Shown here in pieces: positions 11,470 to 22,740 of a stretch of 64,000 nt of DNA (position 1 is the stretch's first letter; each line of letters begins with the position of its first letter). The stretch comes from Undaria pinnatifida (Eukaryota; Sar; Phaeophyceae; Laminariales; Alariaceae): positions 3,646,416 to 3,710,415 of the forward strand of contig JABAKD010000030.1 of NCBI GenBank assembly GCA_012845835.1, read 5' to 3'. The position numbers and the translations under genes are program-made. The notes beneath the pieces were generated by a model. It saw only the letters and a program-made list of their open reading frames with translations. It was not told where the DNA came from and searched no databases.

Positions 11470-14400
11470 GTGCGACGACTGTTGTTTTCTGTTGACCATT
11501 GACTCTTGACCCTTTTGGAACTTTAGAGGGAAAACAAGATGGATGAAAATGACCCCGTGGGCAACTATAGCGTGGAAGGGCGAGACGATTATGAGCTACC
11601 AGGTACCAGGTACTACAGTACTCCTTTTTTTTCTGTTGTTTTCTTTTGGGGGGACCTTAACCCCTTTACAAGTGGAAACCCGTTTTGGAGGACAAAATTA
11701 CTTGCATTTGGTATAGGGAGGGGTTCGGGGGCTCTTGAGGGGTTAAGAGCCCCAAAACCTACATATGACATACTTGAAACCCTCTATACTTGAAACCCTA
11801 TATAACTTGGACCAAGGGTACGGTGGCGGGAACGCGTGCCACGGTAATGATAAAGGGGCACCACTTTTTTTCTGAGGTACCTCATTTTGGGAGCCTTAAG
11901 ACCTCCCCCGAAAACTGAAAGTGGAGAAAAGTAAAACCGCTGCGGGATGAATAATCCCATGGCCTCGTAGGTATCACAACGAGAATCGCGCAACACAAAA
12001 TTGGCCGATTTTTTTTTCCCCCGACGATTTTGGGTTATAGGAGCCCCGGCCATTCAGAAACCGTTTCGTTTGCACGAAAAGTGTTACCTCTCACTTTTTT
12101 TTTTGGCCGCCTTTTTTTTGCAGTAGATCTCGGGGTCACCACTCGAGAGCGAGTTTCCCTCCTTTTTTTTTGCGGTTTTAAGCCTTACGTGATGTTTCAA
12201 TTTTGCGATATATTGGCTCGGGGTCACTCGAGAGCGAGTTTCCCTCCTGTTCCTTTTTTTGCGGTTTCAAGCTTTACGTGATGTTTCAATTTTGCGGTAT
12301 ATTATGAATCCGCAATGATAATGGAGTGCTAAGCTACGCTGGGCAAAAAAAACACTCGCCTTTTTAAGTGTTTTAGCACCGCACTCCCGATATGGGAACG
12401 AAACCGTTGGAGTTAGACCAGGACAATTTTGAGAGTTGGAAATTTTGTCAGTGAGGTATAGTGAGGTCGGTCGCCCCGGTGGCGTGTCAGGTTATCCTCG
12501 AGCCTTGGTATATATGTCAGTTTCGTGAGTTCGAATCCCCCCGAGTGCATACTCGTGTACATTCGTGGGGACTTTTTCTTGTGCACAAATTGACTTGCGG
12601 AAAGCGCGAGAGCGTGAGTTAGGAACACTCGATGAAAAATCGACGAGCAGTGGGATTGCTGAACCTTATGCGCGATAGAAATTGAAGGCAATAACAGGGG
12701 GGGAGAAGGGACGACATCTGTGACCACGGCTTGTCTAGAAGCTGGAAAGTAGATGTGTGTGAAAAAAAAAAGTAAGAGTCACTCGCGCCAGTGGTGAAAA
12801 CTCGGTACGAGTAGTGAAAATGGGAGTGCCCCCCCCTATCGTAGCCTTGGTCACTAATTCCAAGTAATTTGTTCCAAAAACGGGTTTCCAGCTGTAAAGG
12901 CGTTGAGAAGGAAACCACGACGGGTGGAAATTGCGAGTATACGTAGCTTTGACCGCATGAACCAACGCGGAGTGCTAGCTAGGTTCGAGGATGATGGGTG
13001 CTTCTCGTGTAGGAAGTAGTTCCCATGCAAGGAGTTACGCGACACGAGTGCTGGTAGCATTGCCTACCGTACCGTGTGTCGCGCGGCGGGTACACTAGGT
13101 GGTAAGACGCCCGCACTTGAGCTGTACCTGTACAGCAGTGCAGGACCCCTACACAGTAGGAAACTGGGGAGCAAGAAATTCGGGCTGAGATTTCACAGGA
13201 ATGTAAGAAATTCGGTGTCCGCTATTGCTGAAGTTAAGAGTAGAGCGCACTCTTTCCCCAGAAAATAAAATCAGCGTTGAGCCAGGATTTCCCTGTTTTC
13301 TTGTTGCGTGTCTTGCACTGTATTTTTTTGAGTATTTTTTGTTCCTTATATATTGCTTGTACATGTCTCCTGAAAGGGTTATAGCCTAAGCTGTCCTGCT
13401 GATTCTTCCCACGGTAGGCTTTGCAGTTTTTGGGGCAGGCGTTTCTGACCGGGGTTGAAATCCTCGAGTGTGGAGCTCTCGGCTGGTGTGGTGATTTTAG
13501 GAGCATGTTTTCTGTTGGGATGTAGCGCGTAGAAATGTTGGTCGGGGCCCGCGAGCGAATGTCTTCGAGGTCATTTTGTTTCGGGTGAAGTTTTGTAGAT
13601 CCTTGTTTTAGGAGCTCGGAAGCTCCTGCTGTACCCTTGGCGTGGGATGACTCCGGCTAGGAACTCGCGCAGGAAGATAATTGCAACTGTTGTGAACTTG
13701 GCTGCGTTTGGTGGATCGGTCGGCAGGGGCGGGGGCGGGGGCGGGGGCGGTGGCAGGCGTATATGGAATATGGCTTTTTCAGCCGGCTCGAAAGGGGTCC
13801 CTCTTTTTACGCGCGGTGTGAACTAGAGGCTCGCGTTGTATTAAGAGTATGGTCACAGTAGCACTGGTATTGTATGCTACTTGTCGTTTTGGGAAGGCTC
13901 ACGTTTAAGATTTTTATTGATTGTCGACTGCGGGGTATAAGGATACAGCCGCCGGACCCGAGTCGCTTAGAGCGGTTCCAATTGCAGTGCCGTTTGTTTT
14001 GTTGGTTGTTACACACCGCGTTCGGTTTTCGGTTGGTTCCGTGTCGCTCCGCCGTCGTATCCTAGGGTCTTTGATGCACGTGTTGTTGCCGTCGTTTCTT
14101 TCCTCCCTAGGTGTAACTCAGATTCAGGGTCACTAGGCAGGCTCTTCTCCCCCCTCCCCACTACGGTACGTGCCGTTGATTTGATCACGAGAAGACTTGA
14201 GCCCTTTCTTCCCTCGGCGATTTTCAACGAATTGTCATTGCAGACCCTCGACTCTCTTTTCATGTCTTCCCCGTCGTATCTGTGTATGATACCGCCGTAT
14301 ACTCTTACCTGGTATCATTGATGCTACGAAGTACCGTGCAGTAGGATTTTTGTTGCCGTCATCAACTTTCGTGCGTGCTTCGGTCGGCGACGGCGGATAA

Positions 14401-17400
14401 TCCGGCTTCAGCGATCTCGAAAGGGATCTCGATATTTCGGCGCGGTCGGTATGAGTTAGAAACTCGCATTCGCTTTCAACAATACCTGGTACGCCTTCGA
14501 GGGTGTCGAGCCTGCTTTATAAACCCAGCTAACCCAGCTAGTGGGTTTAACCCAGCTAACCCAGCTAGCGGGTTTGAACCCAGCTAACCCAGCTAGTGGG
14601 TTTAACCCAGCTAACCCAGCTAGTGGGTTTGGAAAACGTCCAGTCGTGAGATACAAGTACAGCTGTACACGTCGGATATATCACATTTATCCACTTGATG
14701 TAGATTTTTGAGGACAGATCTGTATGGTCTAGCGCGTGTCACCGGGCGGGAGCCGTACGATCTGCATGATCTATGTATTAGTAGCACACGTTTCCTGGGT
14801 CGGATTTATGTTACACAGATCCTGCACAACTTATTTTAATGGCAGATGTAGGATCTAGATGATCTAGATTATCTGGATCGTGATGTGTCCGATTTTGTGT
14901 TTTTTTTTCTTGAACCGAAAAAGCGGGGAAAAGAAGCGGGGAGCCATCGCTCGGAGATTAGCGCACCGTTAACAATACTCCGTGTGTTACGTACGTAGCA
15001 TCTTGTAGTTGTGAACGTACGAAAATACTTATGTACATGCAATACGTACAGGCTTGATTGAACCCAAGACGGCGTGCTTACAAGGCGCTTGGAGATTCTG
15101 AAACAAGAGTCCGCTCTAAACAATTTCGAGTAATCCTTGCAGAAGCTGAAAAATATTCCCCTCTATTTTCAAGTATCGTTTCCACGCAAACAAGATTCCA
15201 CTCTGATTTCAAGTGATGCTTGCAGAAGCTGAAAATAGATTCCCCTCTATTTTTAAGTAATGTTTCAACATCAACGTGGGTGCAGTTCTTAAAAACCGTT
15301 TAGATCGAACCTTGAAAAAAAAATCCGACCGTATCGTAGAGTAATTTTGTACCCAAACACGGGTTCAGTAGCGCAGCTCCAAACAGCTTGTTAACTCGTT
15401 ATTGCCCCCTGGCAACGGGACTCACATTTTGATGATGGCAAAATGGTACTCGTCGAAAAAAAAGCGTCGCCCCTCTTTTTTCGAGTACAAGGGTTATACG
15501 AGTACCAGGTATGTGTTAATTGAAGGGTCATAAACGTCGCTTGTTTGATGAACTTTTTTAGGTACTGCGAACGCAAAGGCGTCCAACCGCCATTCCAAGT
15601 AGTTCCCCCCCCGAAAGCGAGGTCGCGGTTATAAAGGAGTTGAGCCCTCCCTTTACGCCGACAGCCCACGTTTTGGGAACAACCTCCTTGAAATTCGAGT
15701 CGAATTTGTTTTTGCAGTGTGGTACATGGAAGAGAGCGTTTGTTTGTTTTGTGCTCGCTTGGCTTAGATCTACAGCTGTGGCGGGAGCACTCCATTTGTA
15801 TGGCAGACGAACGGATTGCCGGTTGGTGTTTTTTTGGGCGATTCCGCCCGGCAGTGCCCCTTCCCAGCTTGACCCTGGCTCCACCCCTCGCTCCCGCGCG
15901 CGGGATGGAAATGCTTACACGAAGTTATCCCTTGTGGCAGCAAATCTTTCGGCTTAGTTTGGCGGTTTTAAGACCCTAAACGTTGCTTAGTTGTTGTTCG
16001 TTGTTTTTCGAGCACAACGAGCATAGTTGGGGGAAAACATGATGGGCTATTTACTTGTATCCTTCTTGTTGAGTGAAAAACGTGGTACCTTGGACAAAAT
16101 AGCAGAATGGATGCAAGCCTAGGGATGGACGGGCACCAATACAGGGAAGGGTCTGCCGTACGAAGGGTTCGTTTATAGCCTTGGGGTACGAAGGGTCGGG
16201 TCCGCGCATACAGAGTAGCGAGAAACTATTGAAGTGTCATATGAGATACACCAGGTGCGGGGCAAGTAAGTAGAGGGAAGAAGCTGAAGAGGCTAGAGAC
16301 AGACAGACAGACAAGACAGACGATGGAAGAGAGGGAGAGGGAGGGAGAGAGATAGAGGGACACAAGAAATGTAGAGTTGAAGAAACACACACGAACTTGC
16401 AGAATGGTCGAACGAACGACTGGGGTAGAGGCAGCGCCAACGGTAGTGAGATATGAAATGGACACGCAGGTAGAGAGACGCGCAACCATGCGAAGCGTGG
16501 GCACGCGGATATGTATTTCGACAGCGAAATGCGTGCGCGGGCTGCGGCGTGCAGAGCTTCAACTTTGACGGCGCAGATGCGCGCGCGTCCTACATGCGAC
16601 AAGCAGGTTTATATTGGTCACGACGGCCAAAGCCACATATGCGCCAGCCCCGCAGTCAGCGACTCGTGCGATTCCTCCATTTTCAGCACGCCCTTATTCT
16701 CGCAGCTATCAACGCCTTCGCAGCCGGAAACCCGTTTTAGGGACAAAATTACTTAGAATTAGTAGATGGAGGGGCTTAGGGGCTTCAAAGGGGTTATAAC
16801 GCGATTAGAGTACAACCCACTTTTGGGGGGAGACATTTTAAGTAGTGGGATTTTTTGCCGACTTGTTTTTTGTTTCGTTTTGTTTCGGACTCATTTTTCG
16901 GTGGATAAAACGGTTGAGAGGCGATCGCAGCCATCGCGGCGGCGGCTGGCTGGCTGTCTTTTTTGTGTCTTGAGATTGCTGATTTTGTGCGGACTTGTTT
17001 TGTTTTTTGTTTGATATGTCGATTTTTTTTTTGCAGCTGGTCAACGGGGTGGGTTTGTAAGGCGATCGCAGCCATCGCGGCGGTTCGCTTGCTGTCTTTT
17101 TTTGTTGTCATGCCCCACATGAAATAGGGAATTCACATAAGGTAACGTCCAAAATGGCATCGACGGCATGGGACGTGAAATCGTCCTGTTGACCCTATGT
17201 TTGCTCCCCCTGGATGAGTGTGATACACTACTGTTCATGCGCAAAATAGTGTTGTCATGCTTCTTCACTAGTTTTTTTGTCATCACCGACGGCAGAGAGT
17301 CCTGGTCGACGACGTTGACGGAGCCTTGCCGTGTATATAGCACTTTACCGGGTATATAGCACGCAGGATAATACCACCGCTAACGAGGGCGCCCGGGCAG

Positions 17401-20187
17401 TCTTTAGTTAATCGACACCTCACATCAAAGATGGTCAGAATGGAAAACTAACCAGAGCTCTGTGATCGCAGGACGATTTAGAAAAACAAAAAAAAAGATT
17501 CTTCAATTTTTTCCATTATTAGATCACTAGGTTTTAAAGACCCCCCCCCCCCGGGGTAGTTCTGACCATTTTTTATGTGACGTGTGTGCTATCCCAATCC
17601 CCGGGCACCCTCGCCCCGAACATGACTTTCGGAGGCGATTGTATCGGACACAAGAGGGGGAACGCAAAACGAAATCGGCGGTTTTTGGAGAATGATCTCG
17701 TCGAGACCTGTCCATAGACGCATCGCTCGGCGTTTGTTACGAAAAAGGTGCATATAAAACATCGGCCCTCGCCCCCAACATTATCTTCGGAGACGATTGT
17801 GTCCGACTCAAGGGGGGAACACGAAACGAAACCGGTGGTTTTGGAGGAACATCTCGTCGAGACCTGTCCATAGACGCATGCATCGCTCGGCGTTTGTTAT
17901 GCAAAAGGTGTAACATCAGCCGTCGACGCATAATCAACCAACTTTTTTTTTTTTTTTTATAGTCCGCAATGACAACGGTATCGCATCTTTGGTCGTGAAT
18001 ATTCTCGCGATAAAAATGAAGGCACGTAACTCAGTGGGGAGGGAGAAGAGGCCTGCTTTGTGACCCCGGACCTGCGTTACGTCTACGGAGGGAGAAAGAA
18101 AAAGGAAGAGTTGGAAGATAATGTAATAGAAGGGATGAGCAACATCAACGAAAAAAGTTTCACCCAAGTCGTGTTGGGGATACATACGTCAAAATATACG
18201 TGGTAGCTGGTGTACGCGTATGTGGTTATATTTTCCAATATTTACCTGAGTTTACTTGAATTAATTAATCAAGTAATTTGTTAGTTTATGCTTGTCTATC
18301 TATACTCATCTGTGTTTGACTGTATCTTATCTACGTAAAGTTGCCTCTAATTGGTTATGACACGCCATATGATCGGTGTTTACACCTTCTCTTACCTGTT
18401 ACTTACCCTGTAATTGCTCATGACTCGCCATCTCATCGGCGTTTATACCCCCTCCGCTCTATGGAGAAACATCAGCATGGGAAAGCATCCGGGGGGGGGG
18501 GGGGATCATTGCGCGTGTTGTACGGTAATTTTCGACGGCTACCTTGCTGCCGCATATTCACTCTACTAGTCAAACGTTAAATGGTGGGGGCAAAAAGAAG
18601 GCTCCTTGACCGCAAACCCCAGCGTCGTCGGAAATTACACGTTTGGTCCAATATTTGTTTTATCTTTGACGCCACTACGGTAGTTTTTTCTGGGTGGCTG
18701 TCGTTCTTCTCGGCAAGAGGTCTTTAGATTCGCAGACAAGCCCAATACCCGCGCAAGTGGAGGACAATCAGAGTCACAGGTGGACAAATCAGATTGGAGT
18801 ATAAAATGCAGCGGTGACTTCGTCTTTTTTTGCGTTTTTTTCCCACTTGGTGTATCCGTTGATGGCATAAATATATGCAGCAAGTGGGAAGGGTGTGGAA
18901 AGTTCCCACCAACCCGTTTTGATTAGATGCGTCACGATCTTCCACGTGAAAGATGTGGACCCGACGGCTCCTCCTCCCGCCCTCGGTTAACAATGTAGGG
19001 GGTCAGGGGTGCGGAAAGTCCCGATCAACACGTTTTGATAAGACGCGCCAACGTCTTACTTGAATTGTGTGTGCCCAGCGGCTTCTCCCTCGCACCTCCC
19101 CCCCTCGAGCATAATGTAGGGCATCAAGATTGTGGAAAACCCCGACCAACCCACTTTGATCGCACTCGTCGACATACTTGAACCTAAAACTTGTGTGCCC
19201 AACGGCCCTTCCCGCGCCCCCCCCCCTTCCACCCCCCGTTGATAATGAAGGGCGTCATCATGGGGCAACGCCGAGGAGATCCATGGACCGAAAATATGGA
19301 ATGGTTTAGCCCCAGCACTCCAGGGTGGGCCGAGTTCACGCGAATCAACCCCGCACTGGAGTGGAAGTTCTGCAACGTTTGGCGCTTCCTCCGCGGCTCC
19401 GGCCTGCCGTACTGCGTCCTCTACGACCAGGGCTACACCTCTCTAGGGGAGAGAGGCGACACCGCTAGAAACGAGGCGCTGCGCTTGCCGAGCGGGGAAT
19501 ACCGACCGGCCTACGAGCTTGCGGAAGAGGAAGAACACTTGGAGCGTCACCCTCGGAGTCCGAGCAGCGGCGGTGGCAGCGGCGCTGAACAGGGTGCTAG
19601 CGCCAGCGGGGGAGGCGGGACTGCGGGGGGGGGGAGAGGGGGGGGATGGTGGCGGCGGCAGCATTTCTGGCGGGGGTCAGGGGGGTGGTGGCGGCGCCGG
19701 CGGTAGCAGTTGTGGTGCGCCGCCGGCACTGAAACGGGTTTCTGCGTGGGACAAGGGGTGGAATTATTTGGGCAAATCAGACGACGACGATGTTGTGCTG
19801 TCGAAGCGCGTTGTTTCGAACGGTAACGGCGGGAAAGCGGAGGGAAGTGCGGAGGGACCCGACCGAGGCGCATTTTTTCCGGGCCGTATCGCTGAAACTG
19901 CGGGGGTACCTGGCAACGGGGGGGCCGCTGGGGGTGTGCCGACCCGCCTGAGTGACTGCGGCCTCGGCATGGACCCGGGTAGCGAAGTTGTGGAGATAGA
20001 GGGTCGGACCTGTTTGCAACCCGACGGAAAAGGGCACGGGTTGTCGGCGGGCTGGGTTGGAGGTAGCGCGCGTTGGCTGCCCGTGACCGTCGTGCTTGCG
20101 TTGGTGTTGGCCGCCGTGGGCGGGCGTCGGTCTGATTCGACGAGGGGCGGCGGCGAAAGCATGGCAGTGGAGGGGAATAGCTCGTGA
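11317..20187 (+). CDS. FLAD1: FAD synthase (FMN adenylyltransferase), FLAD1-type PAPS-reductase-like domain, 5' partial
   Basis: FAD synthase joins the AMP of ATP to FMN, giving FAD and pyrophosphate. Two exons are visible: 11317-11469 and 19251 onward, both phase 0 at the junction. The spliced protein runs from VVYFEKEEFPEIEEF through DNYGVK straight into GVIMGQRRGDPW, RINPALEWKFCNVWRFLR and YCVLYDQGYTSLG, then YRPAYELAEEEE. This is the order seen in the C-terminal domain of animal FLAD1, including the GxRRxDP signature. The N-terminal exon with the NGGKD phosphate loop is missing, so the gene starts outside the window. Without correction the second exon stops at 19706. A one-base slip in the G tracts at 19625-19646 moves into a frame that stays open to 20187 and adds a Gly/Ser-rich tail with a hydrophobic segment (WLPVTVVLALVLAAVGG, about 20073-20124). 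The core domain is certain; the tail is inferred. Confidence 0.93.
11663..11748 (+). repeat. S4 dispersed repeat (about 90 bp)
   Basis: Consensus features are CCTTTACAA, TGGAAACCCGTTTTGG, GACAAAATTACTTGG, TATAGGGAGGGGTT and a final GGGGTTAA. Further + copies: 16709-16800, 23160-23255, 31987-32085, 39461-39546. Reverse copies: 2073-2172, 12845-12908, 31383-31485, 46256-46347. Confidence 0.75.
12120..12305 (+). repeat. Two-copy tandem repeat, period about 90 bp
   Basis: CGAGAGCGAGTTTCCCTCC and TACGTGATGTTTCAATTTTG occur in both units. Confidence 0.75.
12466..12745 (+). mobile_element. S3 tRNA-headed SINE-like element
   Basis: The head GTCGCCCCGGTGG followed by GAGTTCGAATCC resembles tRNA A and B boxes. 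The body contains the GCGATA..TTGAAGGC and GGGGGAGAAG..TCTGTGACC segments of family S3. Confidence 0.6.
14518..14635. repeat. Four-unit tandem repeat with internal hairpins
   Basis: Units of AACCCAGCTAACCCAGCTAG plus YGGGTTT. Each unit can fold back, pairing AACCC with GGGTT. Confidence 0.85.
16918..17105 (+). repeat. Two-copy repeat, spacing about 141 bp
   Basis: GCGATCGCAGCCATCGCGGC followed by a TTTTTTTG stretch appears twice. Confidence 0.75.
17600..17910 (+). repeat. Two-copy tandem repeat, about 155 bp
   Basis: Both units share TCTCGTCGAGACCTGTCC, GACGCAT and CGCTCGGCGTTTGTTA. Confidence 0.8.
18865..19260 (+). repeat. Tandem array ending in the FAD synthase splice acceptor
   Basis: About four diverged units, period 120-130 bp. 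The acceptor word recurs as aatgtag (18992 and 19113) and, in the real site, aatgaag (19244), each followed by GGS. Shared words are TGTGGAAA, CCGACCAACCC and TTTTGAT. Confidence 0.8.
19251..20187 (+). CDS. FLAD1: FAD synthase last exon, with frame break in a G-tract
   Basis: The acceptor is aatgaag at 19244-19250, behind a C-rich tract. The exon opens with GVIMGQRRGDPWTE, which continues the previous exon exactly as in FLAD1. The conserved domain ends near residue EEEEHLERH (about 19550). The frame then enters ten Gs (19625-19634), AGA and eight Gs. In the starting frame translation becomes Trp/Arg-rich and stops at 19706. In the +1 frame it continues as a Gly-rich linker, then CGAPPALKRVSAWDKGWNYL, and stops at 20187. 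One G fewer than shown restores a single frame. A sequencing error, an allele difference or a real frameshift are all possible. Confidence 0.85.
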
Positions 20188-22109
20188 GAGGCATTACCCC
20201 GGGGTGGGTAACTGTAGCCCGAGAGAGGCTTTTGCCGTGGGTCCTGGGTAATCAATAGATCTTTTACCGATCGATCTTGTTACCTCGGTAGCACCGTAGA
20301 TAGCCCTTTCACAGCACCCCGGATATTTGACGGGGATCGGGCGCGTACATAGTGTGTTGTTGGGTGTGAAGGGTGTTGTGGTACACCTGGTATACATTTA
20401 CCCGGGGTAAATGTGGGGTGAATGTGTCTCCGGTGGCGATTTTCGGTGGCGATTTTTGGTGGTGGAGCGATTGTTGGTGGTGGGAGAATTGAAAGAGGTG
20501 CGTGGTAAAAGGCTGGGATTGGATTCCACAAGTGCGTGTGGTGAAAGCGAGAGGCGGTGAACGATTTGCTGTGTTTGGATGTTTTTTTTGCCGGGACCGA
20601 ACCGAGCGGTTTCCCGGGAAGGAGCTAGGTGGGATTTTTGGTGTACAAGCTGTAGAGAATGAAAATCCGACTGTTTCGTGTTGGTGTTCGTGTTTCGCCT
20701 CTGCCGCCGTTGAACGGTTTTTTCAAAAGTGATGGCAGGGCTGTACAAGCGGGAGAGCTTACGTACCCCCGCCGTGAGGTTGCGATGCGATTCCACTCGT
20801 GAAAATGGGCATTTGGTTTTTGATGGTGTAGGTAGCGGGGTGTAGCCGATTAAGGGAGTGGCAAGAAAAAGCTTGCGCGCTGCATACGCTACGACGGCGT
20901 TTACTTCCGGTTATCAGTCGTAATCCTATTATGGCTGAGTTTAGGTGGGGAAGTCTTCGTGGTGTGAGATAATTCGTAGACGCGAGTGAGTGAGCGTGGG
21001 TCAGGAGTGGTTGGCGTGGTGGCCGCGGCTTTCGCTACTGTTGGCCTGGCCAGATGTCGCAAACTTGGCCCTCGCCACGCATAGATAGGGGCCGTGAGAA
21101 ATGTAGGCCAGTCGTCACACTTGTTAAAAAAACAAAACGCAAGTTATAGTTAGTTACAGTAGTTTCGAAAAATATGTGGCAGATGCGACCTACGTGTTAA
21201 ACGTATAGCGCTACGCCCCATCTACCGCGTGCAGTCATGTTGGGCCAGTTGTTGGTGTCTGCTAAAGGCGGTAGTCTGGCCGTTTGCTGCTTCGCGGCGA
21301 GGAAATAGCTAGCTGCTTAAGGCGATGGTGATGACGAGGAGGTGCGTATATAATGAAAGGTAATATTAATATTAATAATAGTTGCAAGTGTTGGTGCGAG
21401 GGACGCGGTATTTTATTGCGTTATAAAATATTGTAATGTCGACAAGGCCTTTTTTGTCCTATCGGCGGGTGGCGCACAATTTGGCCGGAGCTACGTAGCG
21501 GACTAAGTTACGTCGAGTCGAAAACTGCTGCGCATCTGCGAAAATTCGAGATTTTCAACAGCAGCAGTTAGTATTACCTGGTAGTAGCCGAAGTACCAGG
21601 CAGTAGATCTGTCCGCGACCGTTTTTTCGGAATGTGTTGCTTCGGCTGGTTACGGGCACGCACGGCTGTGCGTTATAGAGTAAGCAAAGGAGCTGACTAG
21701 GCGCGATGGGGCACGCAAAAAAAGCGGTTTCTCAAGCCTCCACGTCTGAGGATATCAGAGAGTGTCCCTCCTATGCCACGGCGTACACGTGGTATAGAAG
21801 TACGGCCATACAGACTGCCAGGTATGCAATACAAACGCGCACACAGCATACTTCGTACATAAGAGTGTCGTCCGTACTTCGCACACATGGCGGGTAAGCG
21901 GGGTTTTGCAGCAGGAGACGACGGGTTGGTGCGAGGAATTGAAAAAGCAGACGAGTCACATCGCGCGCTGCTGGGGGTGTGCAGCAGGTTCTAAGAATTT
22001 TCTGCAAAGCTTCTAACATGAGCTGAATATCAACATTCCCCCGAAAGACGACTTCGAAAGAAGACATTCTTTCGCGCGCGAAACCCCGCCAAGTCTTTCC
22101 ATGGGCGGT

Positions 22110-22740
22110 CTAGTCCTAAAACAAACGTTCTAATTACTCGAAAAATTATCATGCTCAAACCGATGGTTTCATGCTTGAGTGGAGCTCAACCCCCCGGCCA
22201 GCAGGGTGTACCTTTTTTTGGCTCAAAAAGTGCAACCCCTACCGTGGGATGGCTCGGACGAGGTGTTGCTAGCCCTAAAACAAACGTTCTAATTGATTGC
22301 TCGAAAAATTGTCATGTTTGTACTCGTACAACGATAGTTTCAAACGCTTGAGTGGAGCTCGCTGACCCCAGGGTATACCATTTTTTTTGGCTCAAAAAGT
22401 GCAACCCCTAGCGTGGGATGGCTCGGACGACGTGTTGCTAGTCCTAAAACAAACTTTTTTTTTTTTTTTTTTTTCATCCTCCGGCGGATGGGGAAAAATA
22501 AAGCTTTAGCTCACCACACTTCCACGTATTTTCATACGCGTCGTGTGTCGATTTAACTCAGCTGCTTTCGCAGCCTAAAACGTTCTACGAATTACTCGAA
22601 AAATTGTCATGCTTACACCGATAGTTTCACGCTTGAGTGGAGCACAACCCCGGTCAGCAGGGTGTATACCTTTTTTTGGCTCAAAAAGTGCAACTCCTAC
22701 CGCGGAATGGCTCGGACGACGTGTTGGTCTGACGGCTTTG
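22110..22740 (+). repeat. Three-unit tandem array, period about 160 bp
   Basis: Units start CTAG(T/C)CCTAAAACAAACG and contain TTGGCTCAAAAAGTGCAAC and GGATGGCTCGGACGA. An S1 retroelement splits units 2 and 3. Confidence 0.85.
22451..22573 (-). mobile_element. S1 SINE-like retroelement copy
   Basis: Reverse orientation, starting with about 20 Ts. CCTAAAAC is found on both sides (22443-22450 and 22574-22581). It lies at a junction inside a 160-bp tandem array. Confidence 0.85.

Larger units (their letters stand above)
11470..19250 (+). other. FAD synthase intron, 7,781 nt
   Basis: GT-AG intron. It contains several copies of the dispersed repeat families listed separately, two tandem duplications (16918-17105 and 17600-17910) and, against its 3' end, tandem copies of the splice acceptor region (18865-19260). 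No recognisable exon fits between the two flanking exons, which join seamlessly at protein level. Confidence 0.8.
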
